From the NCBI RefSeq assembly GCF_041435015.1, contig NZ_CP107989.1, positions 9,176,001-9,240,000 on the forward strand: a stretch of DNA of 64,000 nt. The letters run 5' to 3'. Under the pieces are notes generated by a model. That model was not told the origin of the DNA, searched no databases, and saw nothing but the letters and a program-made list of their open reading frames with translations. A program made the translations under genes and the position numbers. The DNA is from Streptomyces canus (GTDB taxonomy: Bacteria; Actinomycetota; Actinomycetes; Streptomycetales; Streptomycetaceae). How positions within the stretch are numbered: the stretch's first letter is position 1; the number at the start of each line of letters is the position of its first letter. Shown one piece after another: positions 1-8,157 of the stretch.

Positions 1-1
1 C

Positions 2-1129
2 CCCGACGCGGACGCCTCGGCCCTGCTGCTGGTCGGCGGAAAGGTCCGCTCCGACGCCGACTTCGTCTTCTACAACCAACCGCAGCACTCCTCCGGAGCG
101 GTCCGCCACGAGGGCAAACGGACCGACGGCGGCGGGGTGACCGACACCCTGCTCGTCGACCTCGCGCGCGTGGAGCCGTCGGTGGAAACCGTCGTACTCG
201 CCGCCTCCGCGGACGGCGGGACCTTCGCCCGGATCCCGGGCCTCTACATCGAGGTACGGGACGCCGCTCAGGGCACGGTGGCGGCGCGATTCGACAGCGG
301 GGGTGCGACCGTAGAAACCGCTTTCGTGCTCGGGGAGTTCTATCGCCGTCAAGGCGCTTGGAAGTTTCGCGCCGTCGGTCAGGGCTACGACAGCGGACTG
401 GAAGGTCTGGCAACGGACTTCGGTATCACCGTGGACGAACCCCAGCAGCCGGCACCCATGGCCCCGCCGCCCGCCCCAACTGCGCAACCTGTCCGCCTCT
501 CCAAGGTCACGCTGACCAAGTCGGCGCCTTCGGTCTCCCTCGCCAAACAGGGTGGCACCTCGGGCGCGATGCGCGTGAACCTCAACTGGCAGGTACGCAA
601 ACAGTTCTCGGGCTGGGGCAGCAAGCGCGGTCGCGCGGTCGCCATGCACGCCGACCTCGACCTCGACCTGTGCGCCCTCTACGAGCTCGCCGACGGCCGC
701 AAGGGGGTCGTACAAGCGCTGGGCAACGCCTATGGAGCCCTGCACCAGCCGCCGTACATCCACCTCGACGGCGACGACCGCACCGGTGCCCTCGCGAGCG
801 GCGAGAACCTCACCGTGAACCTCGACCACAAGCGGGATTTCCGGCGCATCCTGGTCTTCGTGACCATCTACGAGGGGGCGCGTTCCTTCGCCGACCTGCA
901 CGCCACGGTCACCCTTCAGCCGCAGCACGGCGCCGCGATCGACTTCTCCCTCGACGAGTGCACGGTGCCCTCGACGGTGTGTGCGCTGGCCCTGATCACC
1001 AACACCGGCGACGACCTGGTCGTGCAGCGCGAGGCCCGCTATCTGGTGCCCGACCGCGGGGTGAGCCCGCAGCGGACGGTGGACCAGGTCTACGGCTGGG
1101 GCATGAACTGGACACCGGGCCGCAAGTGA
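2..1129 (+). CDS. TerD/TerA-type tellurium-resistance family protein (5' truncated)
   Basis: The reading frame is open from base 2, so the true start lies before the window; an internal GTG at 137 is not the start because TerD sequence (ALLLVGG, DFVFYNQ) precedes it. The first ~145 visible residues form a TerD calcium-binding domain with the family signature VLAASADGG near visible residue 66. A Pro-rich linker follows (about 150-165), then a second TerD/TerA-like beta-sandwich half ([15 protein letters not shown], about 260). TerD-family proteins are soluble and linked to stress and tellurite resistance in Streptomyces; the exact reaction is unknown. It ends 4 bp from the converging glycosyltransferase gene. 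Family certain, role inferred. Confidence 0.85.
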   Translation, partial: PDADASALLLVGGKVRSDADFVFYNQPQHSSGAVRHEGKRTDGGGVTDTLLVDLARVEPSVETVVLAASADGGTFARIPGLYIEVRDAAQGTVAARFDSGGATVETAFVLGEFYRRQGAWKFRAVGQGYDSGLEGLATDFGITVDEPQQPAPMAPPPAPTAQPVRLSKVTLTKSAPSVSLAKQGGTSGAMRVNLNWQVRKQFSGWGSKRGRAVAMHADLDLDLCALYELADGRKGVVQALGNAYGALHQPPYIHLDGDDRTGALASGENLTVNLDHKRDFRRILVFVTIYEGARSFADLHATVTLQPQHGAAIDFSLDECTVPSTVCALALITNTGDDLVVQREARYLVPDRGVSPQRTVDQVYGWGMNWTPGRK

Positions 1130-1133
1130 GGCC

Positions 1134-2312
1134 TCAGCCCTCCTCACCGGCGACGGCGTCCGGGCGCGCATAGGTGCGGCCCTTCCAGGCCGCGCCGCGC
1201 CCCCTGTAGTGCTGCACCGCCGAGTCGACGGTCATCAGGAGATAGAGGAACGCGGTGAACGGCAGCAGGGGTGCGAGCCACAGCGGCTGCCGGTAGTAGC
1301 GGAGCATCGGGACATACGTCCCCGTCATGACCAGCCACGCGAGAGCACCGGGCACCACGGTCGCCGTACTCCCCGCAGCCAGTCCCGTGAGGACGGCGAC
1401 GGGCGGCACCAGATAGACCAGCGCGAGCCCGGCCACCGTTCCGAGCAGCACCAGGGGGTTGTGGCGGAGCTGGGCGTAGGCGCTGCGCGACACCATCCGC
1501 CACAGGTCGTGCAACCGGGGATAGGGGCGCACGCTGTCCACCCGCTCGGCGAGGCCCAGCCAGATGTGGCCACCCCCGCCCTTGACGGCCCGCGCGAGGG
1601 CCACGTCGTCGATGACGGCCTGCCGGATGGCGTCCGGGATCCGCGCCCGCTCGGCGGTTTCGGCGCGCAGCAGGACGCAGCCGCCCGCCGCGGCCGCCGT
1701 CCGAGCCCCCTTCTTGCCGATCCGGCGGAACGGATACAACTGCGCGAAGAAGTAGACGAACGCCGGCACCACGAGCCGCTCCCACAGGCTTTCCACCCGC
1801 AGCCGGGCCATCTGCGAGACGACGTCGAAGCCCCCGGCGTGCGCGGCGGCCACCAGCCGGCGCAGGCTGTCCGGCTCGTGGGCGATGTCGGCGTCCGTCA
1901 GCAGCAGGTACTCGGGGCCACGCGCGCGTGCCAGGCCGATACCGTGGCGCACCGCCCAGAGCTTGCCCGTCCACCCCGGCGGTGGCTCGCCCGGCGAGGA
2001 CACGGTCAACGGCAGCCCGCCCCGCAGGCGCGCCAGCGCGCGGGCCACGTCCCCGGTGCCGTCCGTGCTGCCGTCGTCGACGAGGAAGACCTCCGCCCGG
2101 CCCGGATAGTCCTGGGCCAGCAGGGAAGGCAGGCTCGCGGGCAGCACCTCGGCCTCGTCGCGAGCCGGCACCACCACACCCACCGAGGGCCAGGCCTGCG
2201 GATCCCGCTCCGGCGGGAGTCTCACATCCGTGCGCCAGAAGAAGCCCTGGCAGAGCAGCAGCCACAGCCAGGCGGCGAGGGATACGGCGGCGGTCCACGC
2301 GATGGCGCTCAC
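1134..2312 (-). CDS. HpnB-like family 2 membrane glycosyltransferase
   Basis: 392 residues. An N-terminal membrane segment (about 5-22) precedes a GT-A domain with VGVVVPARDEA, FLVDDGSTDGT and TDADI (the DxD-type metal/nucleotide-sugar site), and three or more hydrophobic segments follow near the C-terminus (about 280-370). This arrangement matches the HpnB-type glycosyltransferases found beside hopanoid genes, but no hopanoid gene is visible here, so the acceptor is unknown. GTG at 2312 is chosen because a much longer upstream extension would run antisense through the divergent racemase; CAGACT ends 6 nt before this GTG, consistent with a leaderless transcript. It acts at the cytoplasmic membrane. 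Confidence 0.8.
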   Translation of the reverse strand: MSAIAWTAAVSLAAWLWLLLCQGFFWRTDVRLPPERDPQAWPSVGVVVPARDEAEVLPASLPSLLAQDYPGRAEVFLVDDGSTDGTGDVARALARLRGGLPLTVSSPGEPPPGWTGKLWAVRHGIGLARARGPEYLLLTDADIAHEPDSLRRLVAAAHAGGFDVVSQMARLRVESLWERLVVPAFVYFFAQLYPFRRIGKKGARTAAAAGGCVLLRAETAERARIPDAIRQAVIDDVALARAVKGGGGHIWLGLAERVDSVRPYPRLHDLWRMVSRSAYAQLRHNPLVLLGTVAGLALVYLVPPVAVLTGLAAGSTATVVPGALAWLVMTGTYVPMLRYYRQPLWLAPLLPFTAFLYLLMTVDSAVQHYRGRGAAWKGRTYARPDAVAGEEG

Positions 2313-2369
2313 GCGCGCAGTCTGCCCCACGGGACCGGCCCCCAAGGGCACATCGTCTATCGTGGCCGG
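2313..2369. promoter_or_regulatory. Divergent leaderless promoter region, glycosyltransferase / racemase
   Basis: Only 57 bp separate two divergent GTG start codons. TATCGT (2358-2363, plus) lies 6 nt before the racemase GTG and CAGACT (2319-2324, minus) lies 6 nt before the glycosyltransferase GTG. No Shine-Dalgarno is present on either side, so both transcripts are probably leaderless. No convincing -35 hexamer was seen. Confidence 0.45.
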
Positions 2370-3158
2370 GTGAAGATCGCGCTCCTGGACTCCGGAATCG
2401 GGTTGCTGGCGGCCACCGCCGCGGTACGGCGACTGCGCCCCGACGCCGATCTCGTGCTCTCCCTCGACCCCGACGGCATGCCGTGGGGCCCCCGGACGCC
2501 GGACGACATCATCGGGCGCGCTCTGACCCTCGCCGAGGCCGCCGCCGCCCATGGTCCCGAGGCCCTGATCATCGGTTGCAACACCGCCACCGTGCACGCC
2601 CTGACCGCCCTGCGCGCACGCCTCGAACCGGATCTGCCGGTCATCGGCACCGTCCCCGCGATCAAGCCCGCGGCGTCCGGCGGCGGCCCCTTCGCCATCT
2701 GGGCGACGCCCGCCACCACCGGCAGCCCCTACCAGCGCGGTCTCCTCGAGGAGTTCGCCGACGGGGTACCGGCCACCGAGGTGCCCTGCCACGGGCTCGC
2801 CGAGGCGGTGGAGCACGCCGACGAGGCCGCCATCGACGCCGCCGTCGCCGCGGCCGCCGCCCTGACCCCCGAGGACGTGACGACCGTCGTCCTGGGCTGC
2901 ACCCACTACGAACTGGTCGCCGAGCGCATCCGTGCCGCCGTACAGCGTCCCGGCCGTCCGCCCCTCGTCCTGCACGGCTCCGCCGGAGCGGTCGCCGCCC
3001 AGGCGCTGCGCCGGATCGGCGCGCAGCCCGCGCCTGAGGCCGCGGCCACCGGCACCCTCACGGTGCTGCTGAGCGGACGCGAGGGCAGCGCCCTGCCCGC
3101 GCCCGCCCTGGCCTACGCGGAAGGCCGGCTCCTGCGCACGGCCACACCCGCCCGCTGA
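2370..3158 (+). CDS. Glutamate/aspartate racemase family protein (MurI-like)
   Basis: 262 residues. The cofactor-independent Asp/Glu racemase fold is shown by the start MKIALLDSGIG, a first catalytic Cys in IIGCNTATVHA (about residue 71) and a second in VVLGCTHYEL (about residue 178). Both catalytic cysteines are present, so it may be active. It differs from canonical MurI in the segment after the first strand (MPWGPRTPDD replaces the usual VPYG region) and in having a shortened N-terminal glycine motif. MurI supplies D-glutamate for peptidoglycan; because Streptomyces normally carry a canonical murI elsewhere (general knowledge), this is probably a paralogue, possibly with another amino-acid substrate. 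Start GTG chosen from the leaderless -10 and family alignment. Confidence 0.8.
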   Translation: MKIALLDSGIGLLAATAAVRRLRPDADLVLSLDPDGMPWGPRTPDDIIGRALTLAEAAAAHGPEALIIGCNTATVHALTALRARLEPDLPVIGTVPAIKPAASGGGPFAIWATPATTGSPYQRGLLEEFADGVPATEVPCHGLAEAVEHADEAAIDAAVAAAAALTPEDVTTVVLGCTHYELVAERIRAAVQRPGRPPLVLHGSAGAVAAQALRRIGAQPAPEAAATGTLTVLLSGREGSALPAPALAYAEGRLLRTATPAR

Positions 3159-3244
3159 CCGCTGCGGGCGGCCGGGCCCCACCCGGAGCAGTCACTCTCC
3201 GCGACGAGGTAGCCGCACGGCGAAACCTGAGTAACCTCGTAGCC

Positions 3245-3793
3245 ATGAGGGACCACCCCCACGGCGAGCAGACCTCGCACCACACCGATGTCTGGACCGG
3301 TCGTGCCTCCAACCGGGTCCAGTGGCTGCTGGCGCTCGGCGGCGCCGCGATCGTGGCGCTCGGCGTCGAACTCGCCGTCGACTCGGCGTGGACCTCGGGC
3401 GTCGCTCCGCTGGTCATGTCCGTGGTCGGCTGCATCGCGGCCGGGCTGCTGGTCCTCTTCCTCACGCTCGGCTTCGTCCATGTAGCCCTCAAGGTCGACA
3501 TGGAGTGCCTGGAGGTGCGCTGCGGCCACATCGGCGTGCCGCGCCGGCGGATCCCGCTGGCGCATGTCGCCGGTGCCGAGTTCGCCCCCCACGTCAACCC
3601 GCGCCAGTGGGGTGGGTGGGGCTACCGGTGGCGCCCAGACAAGGGCACCGCGGTAGTCGTACGCCGTGGTGAGGGTGTGGTCCTCCGACTGTGGGACGGG
3701 CACACGTTCACGATCACCGTGGACGACGCGGAGTCCGCCGTCCGCGTCATCCGCGACCGGCTGCGGCCCGGCGTCACGGGTCCGCGACGCTGA
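3245..3793 (+). CDS. Two-TM membrane protein with PH-like C-terminal domain
   Basis: 182 residues, function not recognised. Two hydrophobic segments (about 26-45 and 57-80) are followed by a soluble beta-rich domain with a run R-R-R-I-P-L-A-H-V-A-G-A-E (about 98-112) and a WGGWGYRWRPDKG segment (about 120-132), as in bacterial PH-like domains behind paired membrane helices. The C-terminus ends with Arg-rich sequence. Start ATG fits TAACCT placed 7 nt upstream (leaderless); no Shine-Dalgarno is seen. The gene converges with the O-antigen-ligase-like gene. The PH-like assignment is an inference from pattern, not a proven match. Confidence 0.65.
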   Translation: MRDHPHGEQTSHHTDVWTGRASNRVQWLLALGGAAIVALGVELAVDSAWTSGVAPLVMSVVGCIAAGLLVLFLTLGFVHVALKVDMECLEVRCGHIGVPRRRIPLAHVAGAEFAPHVNPRQWGGWGYRWRPDKGTAVVVRRGEGVVLRLWDGHTFTITVDDAESAVRVIRDRLRPGVTGPRR

Positions 3794-3808
3794 GACCGGG
3801 CCGGTCGG

Positions 3809-4837
3809 TCACTTCGGGGCCGGTTCCTCGGTGAGCGGATGGGCCGTCGCCAGACCCGCCAGGAGTCCTGCGCCCACCGACACCATCGTGAAGCTCAGCG
3901 CGTTGCCGACCGCGGCGATCGCCGCCAGCGCTGTGAGGGCCGCGCCCGCGGTGAGGACGACAGGCGTGGGACGGGGAGAGCGCCACAGTGCGTACAGCAG
4001 CCAGCAGAAGGCGGCCCCCAGCAGAAGTACCCCGACCAGCCCCTGCTCGGCGGCCATCTGAAGCGGCGCCGAGTGAGGTTTCCCGTCGGGCAGCAGTGAC
4101 TGAGCCGCCGTCGTGCTGAGCTCACCGAAGCGGCCAGGTCCCACCCCGAGGGCGGTGTCCTCGCGAGCCAGGCCCAGAGCGTCGTGCCACAGGCCGATCC
4201 GGTGCGGGGTGAGCCGACCGCGCAGCGTCTCGGCGAGTCCGTCCGGGACGGCGTTCCCCGCCACCGCCCAGGTCAGGCCGGTCACCGCGGTCGCGGCGAG
4301 GGTGAGACCGGCGAGGCCTGGACCGCGGTGGCTCATCTGGCCCGCCGCGAGGGAGCACAGCAGCACCGCCGCACAGGTGAGCAGCCCGGAGGCCGACCCC
4401 AGGGCGGCCGAGGCCACCGCGATGCCGACGGCCAGCAGGCGCAGGAGGAGCCGCAGGGCGGGCGATCCGGTGGTCCAGGCGGCGCAGCAGGCGGCACCGG
4501 TGGAGAGCGTCAGCAGGGCGGCCGTGGCGCCCGCGTGACCGAGCGGTGCGACGATCTCGGGGCCCGGCGCGAGGTGGGGGAGCCCTACTGCCAGGCCCAG
4601 TCCGGTCAGCGCGGCGGCACAAGGGGCGGCGACCGGCAGCAGCGCCCCCGAGATCCGGCCGGCGGCATACCCCGCGGCCACGGCCAGCAAGGCGAGCAGG
4701 ACGCCCTCCGGACGGCCGTCGTGCGCGGCGGCGGTGATCAACGACCAGGTGGCACTGGCTCCGAGCACCAGCACGCCCACCGCGTCGGAAACGTTTCGTC
4801 TGTCGCCGTCCTCCGCAGAACCGGCTACAGACGTCAT
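3809..4837 (-). CDS. O-antigen ligase (Wzy_C)-like polytopic membrane protein
   Basis: 342 residues from the ATG at 4837; a GTG 15 nt upstream is an alternative and the frame stays open further upstream. Eight to ten hydrophobic segments span most of the protein. The periplasmic-loop region with GLWHDALGLAREDTALGVGPG and then H-S-A-P-L-Q-M-A-A-E-Q-G-L-V-G (about 260-275) is the conserved C-terminal loop of O-antigen ligases/polymerases. In Gram-positive bacteria such proteins are thought to ligate or polymerise lipid-linked glycans outside the membrane; the substrate here is unknown. It is divergent from lnt across a 239-bp gap. Family assignment moderate to good. Confidence 0.7.
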   Translation of the reverse strand: MTSVAGSAEDGDRRNVSDAVGVLVLGASATWSLITAAAHDGRPEGVLLALLAVAAGYAAGRISGALLPVAAPCAAALTGLGLAVGLPHLAPGPEIVAPLGHAGATAALLTLSTGAACCAAWTTGSPALRLLLRLLAVGIAVASAALGSASGLLTCAAVLLCSLAAGQMSHRGPGLAGLTLAATAVTGLTWAVAGNAVPDGLAETLRGRLTPHRIGLWHDALGLAREDTALGVGPGRFGELSTTAAQSLLPDGKPHSAPLQMAAEQGLVGVLLLGAAFCWLLYALWRSPRPTPVVLTAGAALTALAAIAAVGNALSFTMVSVGAGLLAGLATAHPLTEEPAPK

Positions 4838-5064
4838 CCCCGTGGAACCCACCCCGCCCCCCGAAACCCCGGTCCCCCGACCTGTGGTCCTCGCCGCCCG
4901 CAGGCAATCGGCCCGTAAGACGGGGACTCCGGCACACCGTAACGGCTGATGGGTGATTTGTGGATGAGTTGCGCCGGGTTGCCCGGCCACATCACGGTTC
5001 AGGTGCCCGGCCACGGCCACGGTCACCAGGCGGACCGCGCTGTCGACGCCAAGGTCAACGGCCG

Positions 5065-5070
5065 TACACT
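5065..5070 (+). promoter_or_regulatory. -10 element of leaderless lnt transcript
   Basis: TACACT lies 6 nt before the GTG start at 5077 with no Shine-Dalgarno between them. This spacing predicts transcription starting at or next to the start codon. A TGTCGA 18 nt upstream is a weak -35 candidate. Confidence 0.45.
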
Positions 5071-5076
5071 CCCGGA

Positions 5077-6690
5077 GTGACCGTCACCGCAACTTCCGTG
5101 GACGAGTCGGACCAGCTGGAACCGCAGTCCGCGCCCGCCTCCCGCTGGGCCGCCCGCCTCCGCCGTCTTGTCCCGGCCGCCGCCGCAGCGCTCTCCGGAG
5201 TGCTGCTGTACGTCAGTTTCCCGCCACGCACCCTGTGGTGGCTGGCGCTGCCCGCCTTCGCCGTCTTCGGCTGGGTGCTGCGCGGTCGCGGCTGGAAGGC
5301 GGCCTTCGGTCTCGGGTATCTCTTCGGCCTGGGCTTCCTGCTGCCCCTGCTGGTGTGGACCGGCGTCGAGGTCGGCCCCGGGCCCTGGCTCGCCCTGGTG
5401 GCGATCGAAGCGATCTTCGTCGCGCTGGTCGGCGTGGGTGTCGCCGCAGTGTCGAAGCTGCCGGGCTCGCCGGTGTGGGCGGCCGCCGTGTGGATCGCCG
5501 GAGAAGCGGCACGCGCGCGTGCGCCGTTCCACGGCTTTCCCTGGGGCAAGATCGCGTTCGGACAGGCGGACGGCGTCTTCCTGCCGCTCGCCGCGGTGGG
5601 CGGCACGCCCGTGCTGGGCTTCGCTGTCGTCCTGTGCGGGTTCGGCCTGTACGAGATCGTTCGGCTGGTCGTGGAGCGGCGCGGGAGCGGTGTCATACGG
5701 CGTCCGGCCGCCGCCGTGGCCCTGCTGAGCGTGGCCGTGCCGGTGGTCGGGGCGCTCGCGGCCCGGACGCTGGTGAGCGACAAGGCCGAGGACGGCACCG
5801 TGACCGTCGCGGCCATCCAGGGCAACGTGCCGCGCGCGGGGCTGGAGTTCAACGCCCAGCGGCGGGCCGTGCTCGACTACCACGCGCGCGAGACCGAGCG
5901 GCTGGCCGCCGAGGTGAAGGCCGGCAAGATCGCGAAGCCCGACATCGTGCTGTGGCCGGAGAACTCCTCCGACGTCGACCCCTTCGCGGACGCGGACGCG
6001 GCCGTGGTCATCGAGCAGGCGGCCAAGGCCATCGACGCGCCGATCTCCGTCGGCGGCGTCGTCGAGCGGGGCGGCAAGCTCTACAACGAGCAGATCCTGT
6101 GGGACCCGGTCAAGGGCCCCACCGACACCTACGACAAGCGGCAGATCCAGCCCTTCGGCGAGTACCTTCCGCTGCGCTCCCTCGTCGGCGCGATCAACAA
6201 GAACTGGACCTCCATGGTCCACCAGGACTTCAGCCGGGGCACCAAGCCGGGGGTGTTCCAGATGGCCAACGCCAAGGTCGGCCTGGTCACCTGCTACGAG
6301 GCCGCGTTCGACTGGGCCGTGCGCTCCGAGGTCACCGACGGCGCACAGCTGATCTCCGTGCCGAGCAACAACGCGACCTTCGACCGCAGCGAGATGACCT
6401 ACCAACAGCTCGCCATGTCCCGGGTGCGTGCCGTGCAGCACAGCCGGACCGTCACCGTGCCGGTGACCAGCGGCGTCAGCGCGATCATCATGCCGGACGG
6501 GAAGATCACTCAGAGGACCGGGATGTTCGTGGCCGACTCGCTGGTGCAGAAGGTGCCGCTTCGGTCGACGCAGACCCCGGCGACCCGGCTGGGCATCCTG
6601 CCCGAAATGGCCCTGGTGCTGGTGGCCGCCGGCGGGCTCGGCTGGGCGATCGGCGCCGGAGTGCGGCGGCGTCGCGCCGGTGACGCGTAA
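5077..6690 (+). CDS. lnt: Apolipoprotein N-acyltransferase
   Basis: 537 residues. About six N-terminal membrane segments (residues 25-240) are followed by an extracytoplasmic nitrilase-type (CN_hydrolase) domain and one C-terminal membrane helix (about 507-527). The catalytic triad is visible: Glu in VLWPENSSD, Lys in TYDKRQIQPFGEYLP and Cys in GLVTCYEAAF. Lnt transfers an acyl chain from phospholipid to the N-terminal Cys of diacylated lipoproteins at the outer face of the membrane. Start GTG 5077 is chosen from the leaderless -10 and because the longer frame to 4960 lacks a membrane segment. The C-terminus is Arg-rich (VRRRRAGD), as expected for a cytoplasmic tail. Confidence 0.9.
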   Translation: MTVTATSVDESDQLEPQSAPASRWAARLRRLVPAAAAALSGVLLYVSFPPRTLWWLALPAFAVFGWVLRGRGWKAAFGLGYLFGLGFLLPLLVWTGVEVGPGPWLALVAIEAIFVALVGVGVAAVSKLPGSPVWAAAVWIAGEAARARAPFHGFPWGKIAFGQADGVFLPLAAVGGTPVLGFAVVLCGFGLYEIVRLVVERRGSGVIRRPAAAVALLSVAVPVVGALAARTLVSDKAEDGTVTVAAIQGNVPRAGLEFNAQRRAVLDYHARETERLAAEVKAGKIAKPDIVLWPENSSDVDPFADADAAVVIEQAAKAIDAPISVGGVVERGGKLYNEQILWDPVKGPTDTYDKRQIQPFGEYLPLRSLVGAINKNWTSMVHQDFSRGTKPGVFQMANAKVGLVTCYEAAFDWAVRSEVTDGAQLISVPSNNATFDRSEMTYQQLAMSRVRAVQHSRTVTVPVTSGVSAIIMPDGKITQRTGMFVADSLVQKVPLRSTQTPATRLGILPEMALVLVAAGGLGWAIGAGVRRRRAGDA

Positions 6691-6758
6691 CCGTACGCCG
6701 GTCGTACGCCCCCTGAAGATCACCAAGGCGCCATGACCGGCCGGTTAGGGTCGGAGAC

Positions 6759-7238
6759 ATGGCTACTCCTGACTTCATCCGCACCCTGCGCCGGTCCATA
6801 GGTCATGACCTGCTCTGGCTCCCCGGCGTCAGCGCCGTGGTCCTCGACGACGACGGCAGAGTGCTGCTCAACCGCCGCTCGGACACCGGCAAGTGGTCGC
6901 TGATCGGTGGCATCCCGGAACCGGGGGAGCAGCCCGCGGCCTGCGCCGTGCGGGAGGTCGAGGAGGAGACAGGGGTGCACTGCGTCGTCGAGCGGGTGAT
7001 CGTCGTCCAGGCGCTCAAGCCCGTGACGTACGACAACGGCGACATCTGCCAGTACATGGACATCTCGTTCCGCTGCCGGGCCGTCGGCGGCGAGGCGCGG
7101 GTCAACGACGACGAGTCGCTGGAGGTGGGGTGGTTCGCGGTGGACGCCCTCCCGGAACTGAACGAGTTCGGGCTGCAGCGGATCAAGCAGGCACTGACCG
7201 ACTCACCCACATGGTTCGACTCTATGAGTTCCGAGTGA
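6759..7238 (+). CDS. Nudix hydrolase
   Basis: 159 residues. A complete Nudix box is present: GGIPEPGEQPAACAVREV followed by EEETGV (about 50-72), with the REVxEExG core intact, so it should hydrolyse a nucleoside diphosphate linked to another moiety using a divalent metal. The substrate cannot be read from sequence. The N-terminal IRTLRRSIGHDLLWLPG and the DDESLEVGWFAVDALPEL segment are typical of the ADP-ribose/ADP-sugar-like Streptomyces Nudix group. TAGGGT ends 7 nt before the ATG, pointing to a leaderless mRNA. It follows lnt after 68 bp on the same strand but probably has its own promoter. Confidence 0.85.
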   Translation: MATPDFIRTLRRSIGHDLLWLPGVSAVVLDDDGRVLLNRRSDTGKWSLIGGIPEPGEQPAACAVREVEEETGVHCVVERVIVVQALKPVTYDNGDICQYMDISFRCRAVGGEARVNDDESLEVGWFAVDALPELNEFGLQRIKQALTDSPTWFDSMSSE

Positions 7239-7251
7239 AGTATGGGGTGTG

Positions 7252-7286
7252 ACCACATGTGGTGAGGGTCGGGCGCTTCCTAGGAT
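7252..7286 (+). promoter_or_regulatory. bdhA leaderless promoter with 12-bp palindromic operator candidate
   Basis: ACCACATGTGGT (7252-7263) is a perfect 12-bp palindrome. TAGGAT (7281-7286) is a good -10 and ends 6 nt before the ATG at 7293, so the transcript is probably leaderless. The palindrome covers the expected -35 position (TGTGGT, spacing 17), where a bound regulator would block or replace sigma contact. The PucR-type regulator encoded just downstream is an obvious candidate. Confidence 0.5.
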
Positions 7287-7292
7287 CGAAAC

Positions 7293-8093
7293 ATGACCGC
7301 TAGCAGCGCCCTCCCGGGCCCCCACGCCCTCACGCTCGACCTCGGCGGCCGCACGGCCCTCGTCACCGGCGCGGCCGGCGGCATCGGTCGCGCCTGTGCG
7401 CTGCGGCTCGCGGCGGCCGGGGCCAAGGTGAGAGCGGTCGACCGGGACGCGGCAGGTCTGGACGCGCTCGCCGAGCGGTCCGCGGGGCTGGCGGGCGCCG
7501 TCGAACCGCTGGTCCTCGACCTCACCGACCTGGACGCCGCCGAGCACGCCGCCGCGGGCACCGACGTCCTGGTCAACAACGCCGGGCTCCAACTGGTGCG
7601 CCCCATAGAGGAGTTCCCGCCCGAGGTGTTCCACACGGTGCTCACCGTGATGTTGGAGGCGCCGTTCCGCCTGATCCGCGGCGCCCTGCCGCACATGTAC
7701 GGGCAGGGCTGGGGGCGGATCGTCAACGTGTCCTCGGTCCACGGCCTGCGCGCCTCGGCCTACAAGGCGGCCTATGTGGCCGCCAAACACGGTTTGGAGG
7801 GCTTGTCCAAGACGGCCGCCCTCGAAGGCGCCCCCCACGGAGTGACCTCGAACTGTGTGAACCCCGCCTATGTGCGGACCCCACTGGTCGAGCGACAGAT
7901 CACCGACCAGGCCCTTGCGCACGGCATCCCCGAGGAGCGGGTGGTGTCCGAGGTGCTGCTCCAGGACAGCGCGCTCAAGCGGCTCATCGAGCCGGAGGAG
8001 GTCGCCGAGGCCGTGGCGTACCTGTGCGGCCCGCAGACGTCCTTCGTCACCGGAACGTCGCTCGTCCTCGACGGCGGCTGGACCGCGCACTGA
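7293..8093 (+). CDS. bdhA: 3-hydroxybutyrate dehydrogenase (short-chain dehydrogenase)
   Basis: 266 residues. A Rossmann fold with TGAAGGIGRA (about 25-34), NNAGLQ (about 96), catalytic Ser in VNVSSVHGL and the Tyr-Lys pair in AYVAAKHG (Y and K about 163/167) is present. The SSVHGLRAS and final TSFVTGTSLVLDGGW segments match NAD-dependent D-3-hydroxybutyrate dehydrogenases, which interconvert 3-hydroxybutyrate and acetoacetate in the cytoplasm. The following GAF-PucR regulator and the converging MHS transporter make a plausible uptake, oxidation and control unit. The start ATG fits the -10 placed 6 nt upstream. Substrate assigned by family similarity; other SDR substrates are possible. Confidence 0.8.
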   Translation: MTASSALPGPHALTLDLGGRTALVTGAAGGIGRACALRLAAAGAKVRAVDRDAAGLDALAERSAGLAGAVEPLVLDLTDLDAAEHAAAGTDVLVNNAGLQLVRPIEEFPPEVFHTVLTVMLEAPFRLIRGALPHMYGQGWGRIVNVSSVHGLRASAYKAAYVAAKHGLEGLSKTAALEGAPHGVTSNCVNPAYVRTPLVERQITDQALAHGIPEERVVSEVLLQDSALKRLIEPEEVAEAVAYLCGPQTSFVTGTSLVLDGGWTAH

Positions 8094-8157
8094 CCGGCAT
8101 CCGGCCGTCCGTCGCCCCGCCCGGAGTTTTCCACAGGCCTGACGGGGTGAGCGTGCG

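Noticed and set aside
358..1173. Long plus-strand open frame inside the TerD gene
   Set aside because: Arg/Pro-rich composition and no family match; it is an out-of-frame shadow of the TerD frame.
2313..3182. 5' extension of the glycosyltransferase frame
   Set aside because: Gly/Arg-rich low-complexity sequence antisense to the racemase gene; the GTG at 2312 fits the family and promoter.
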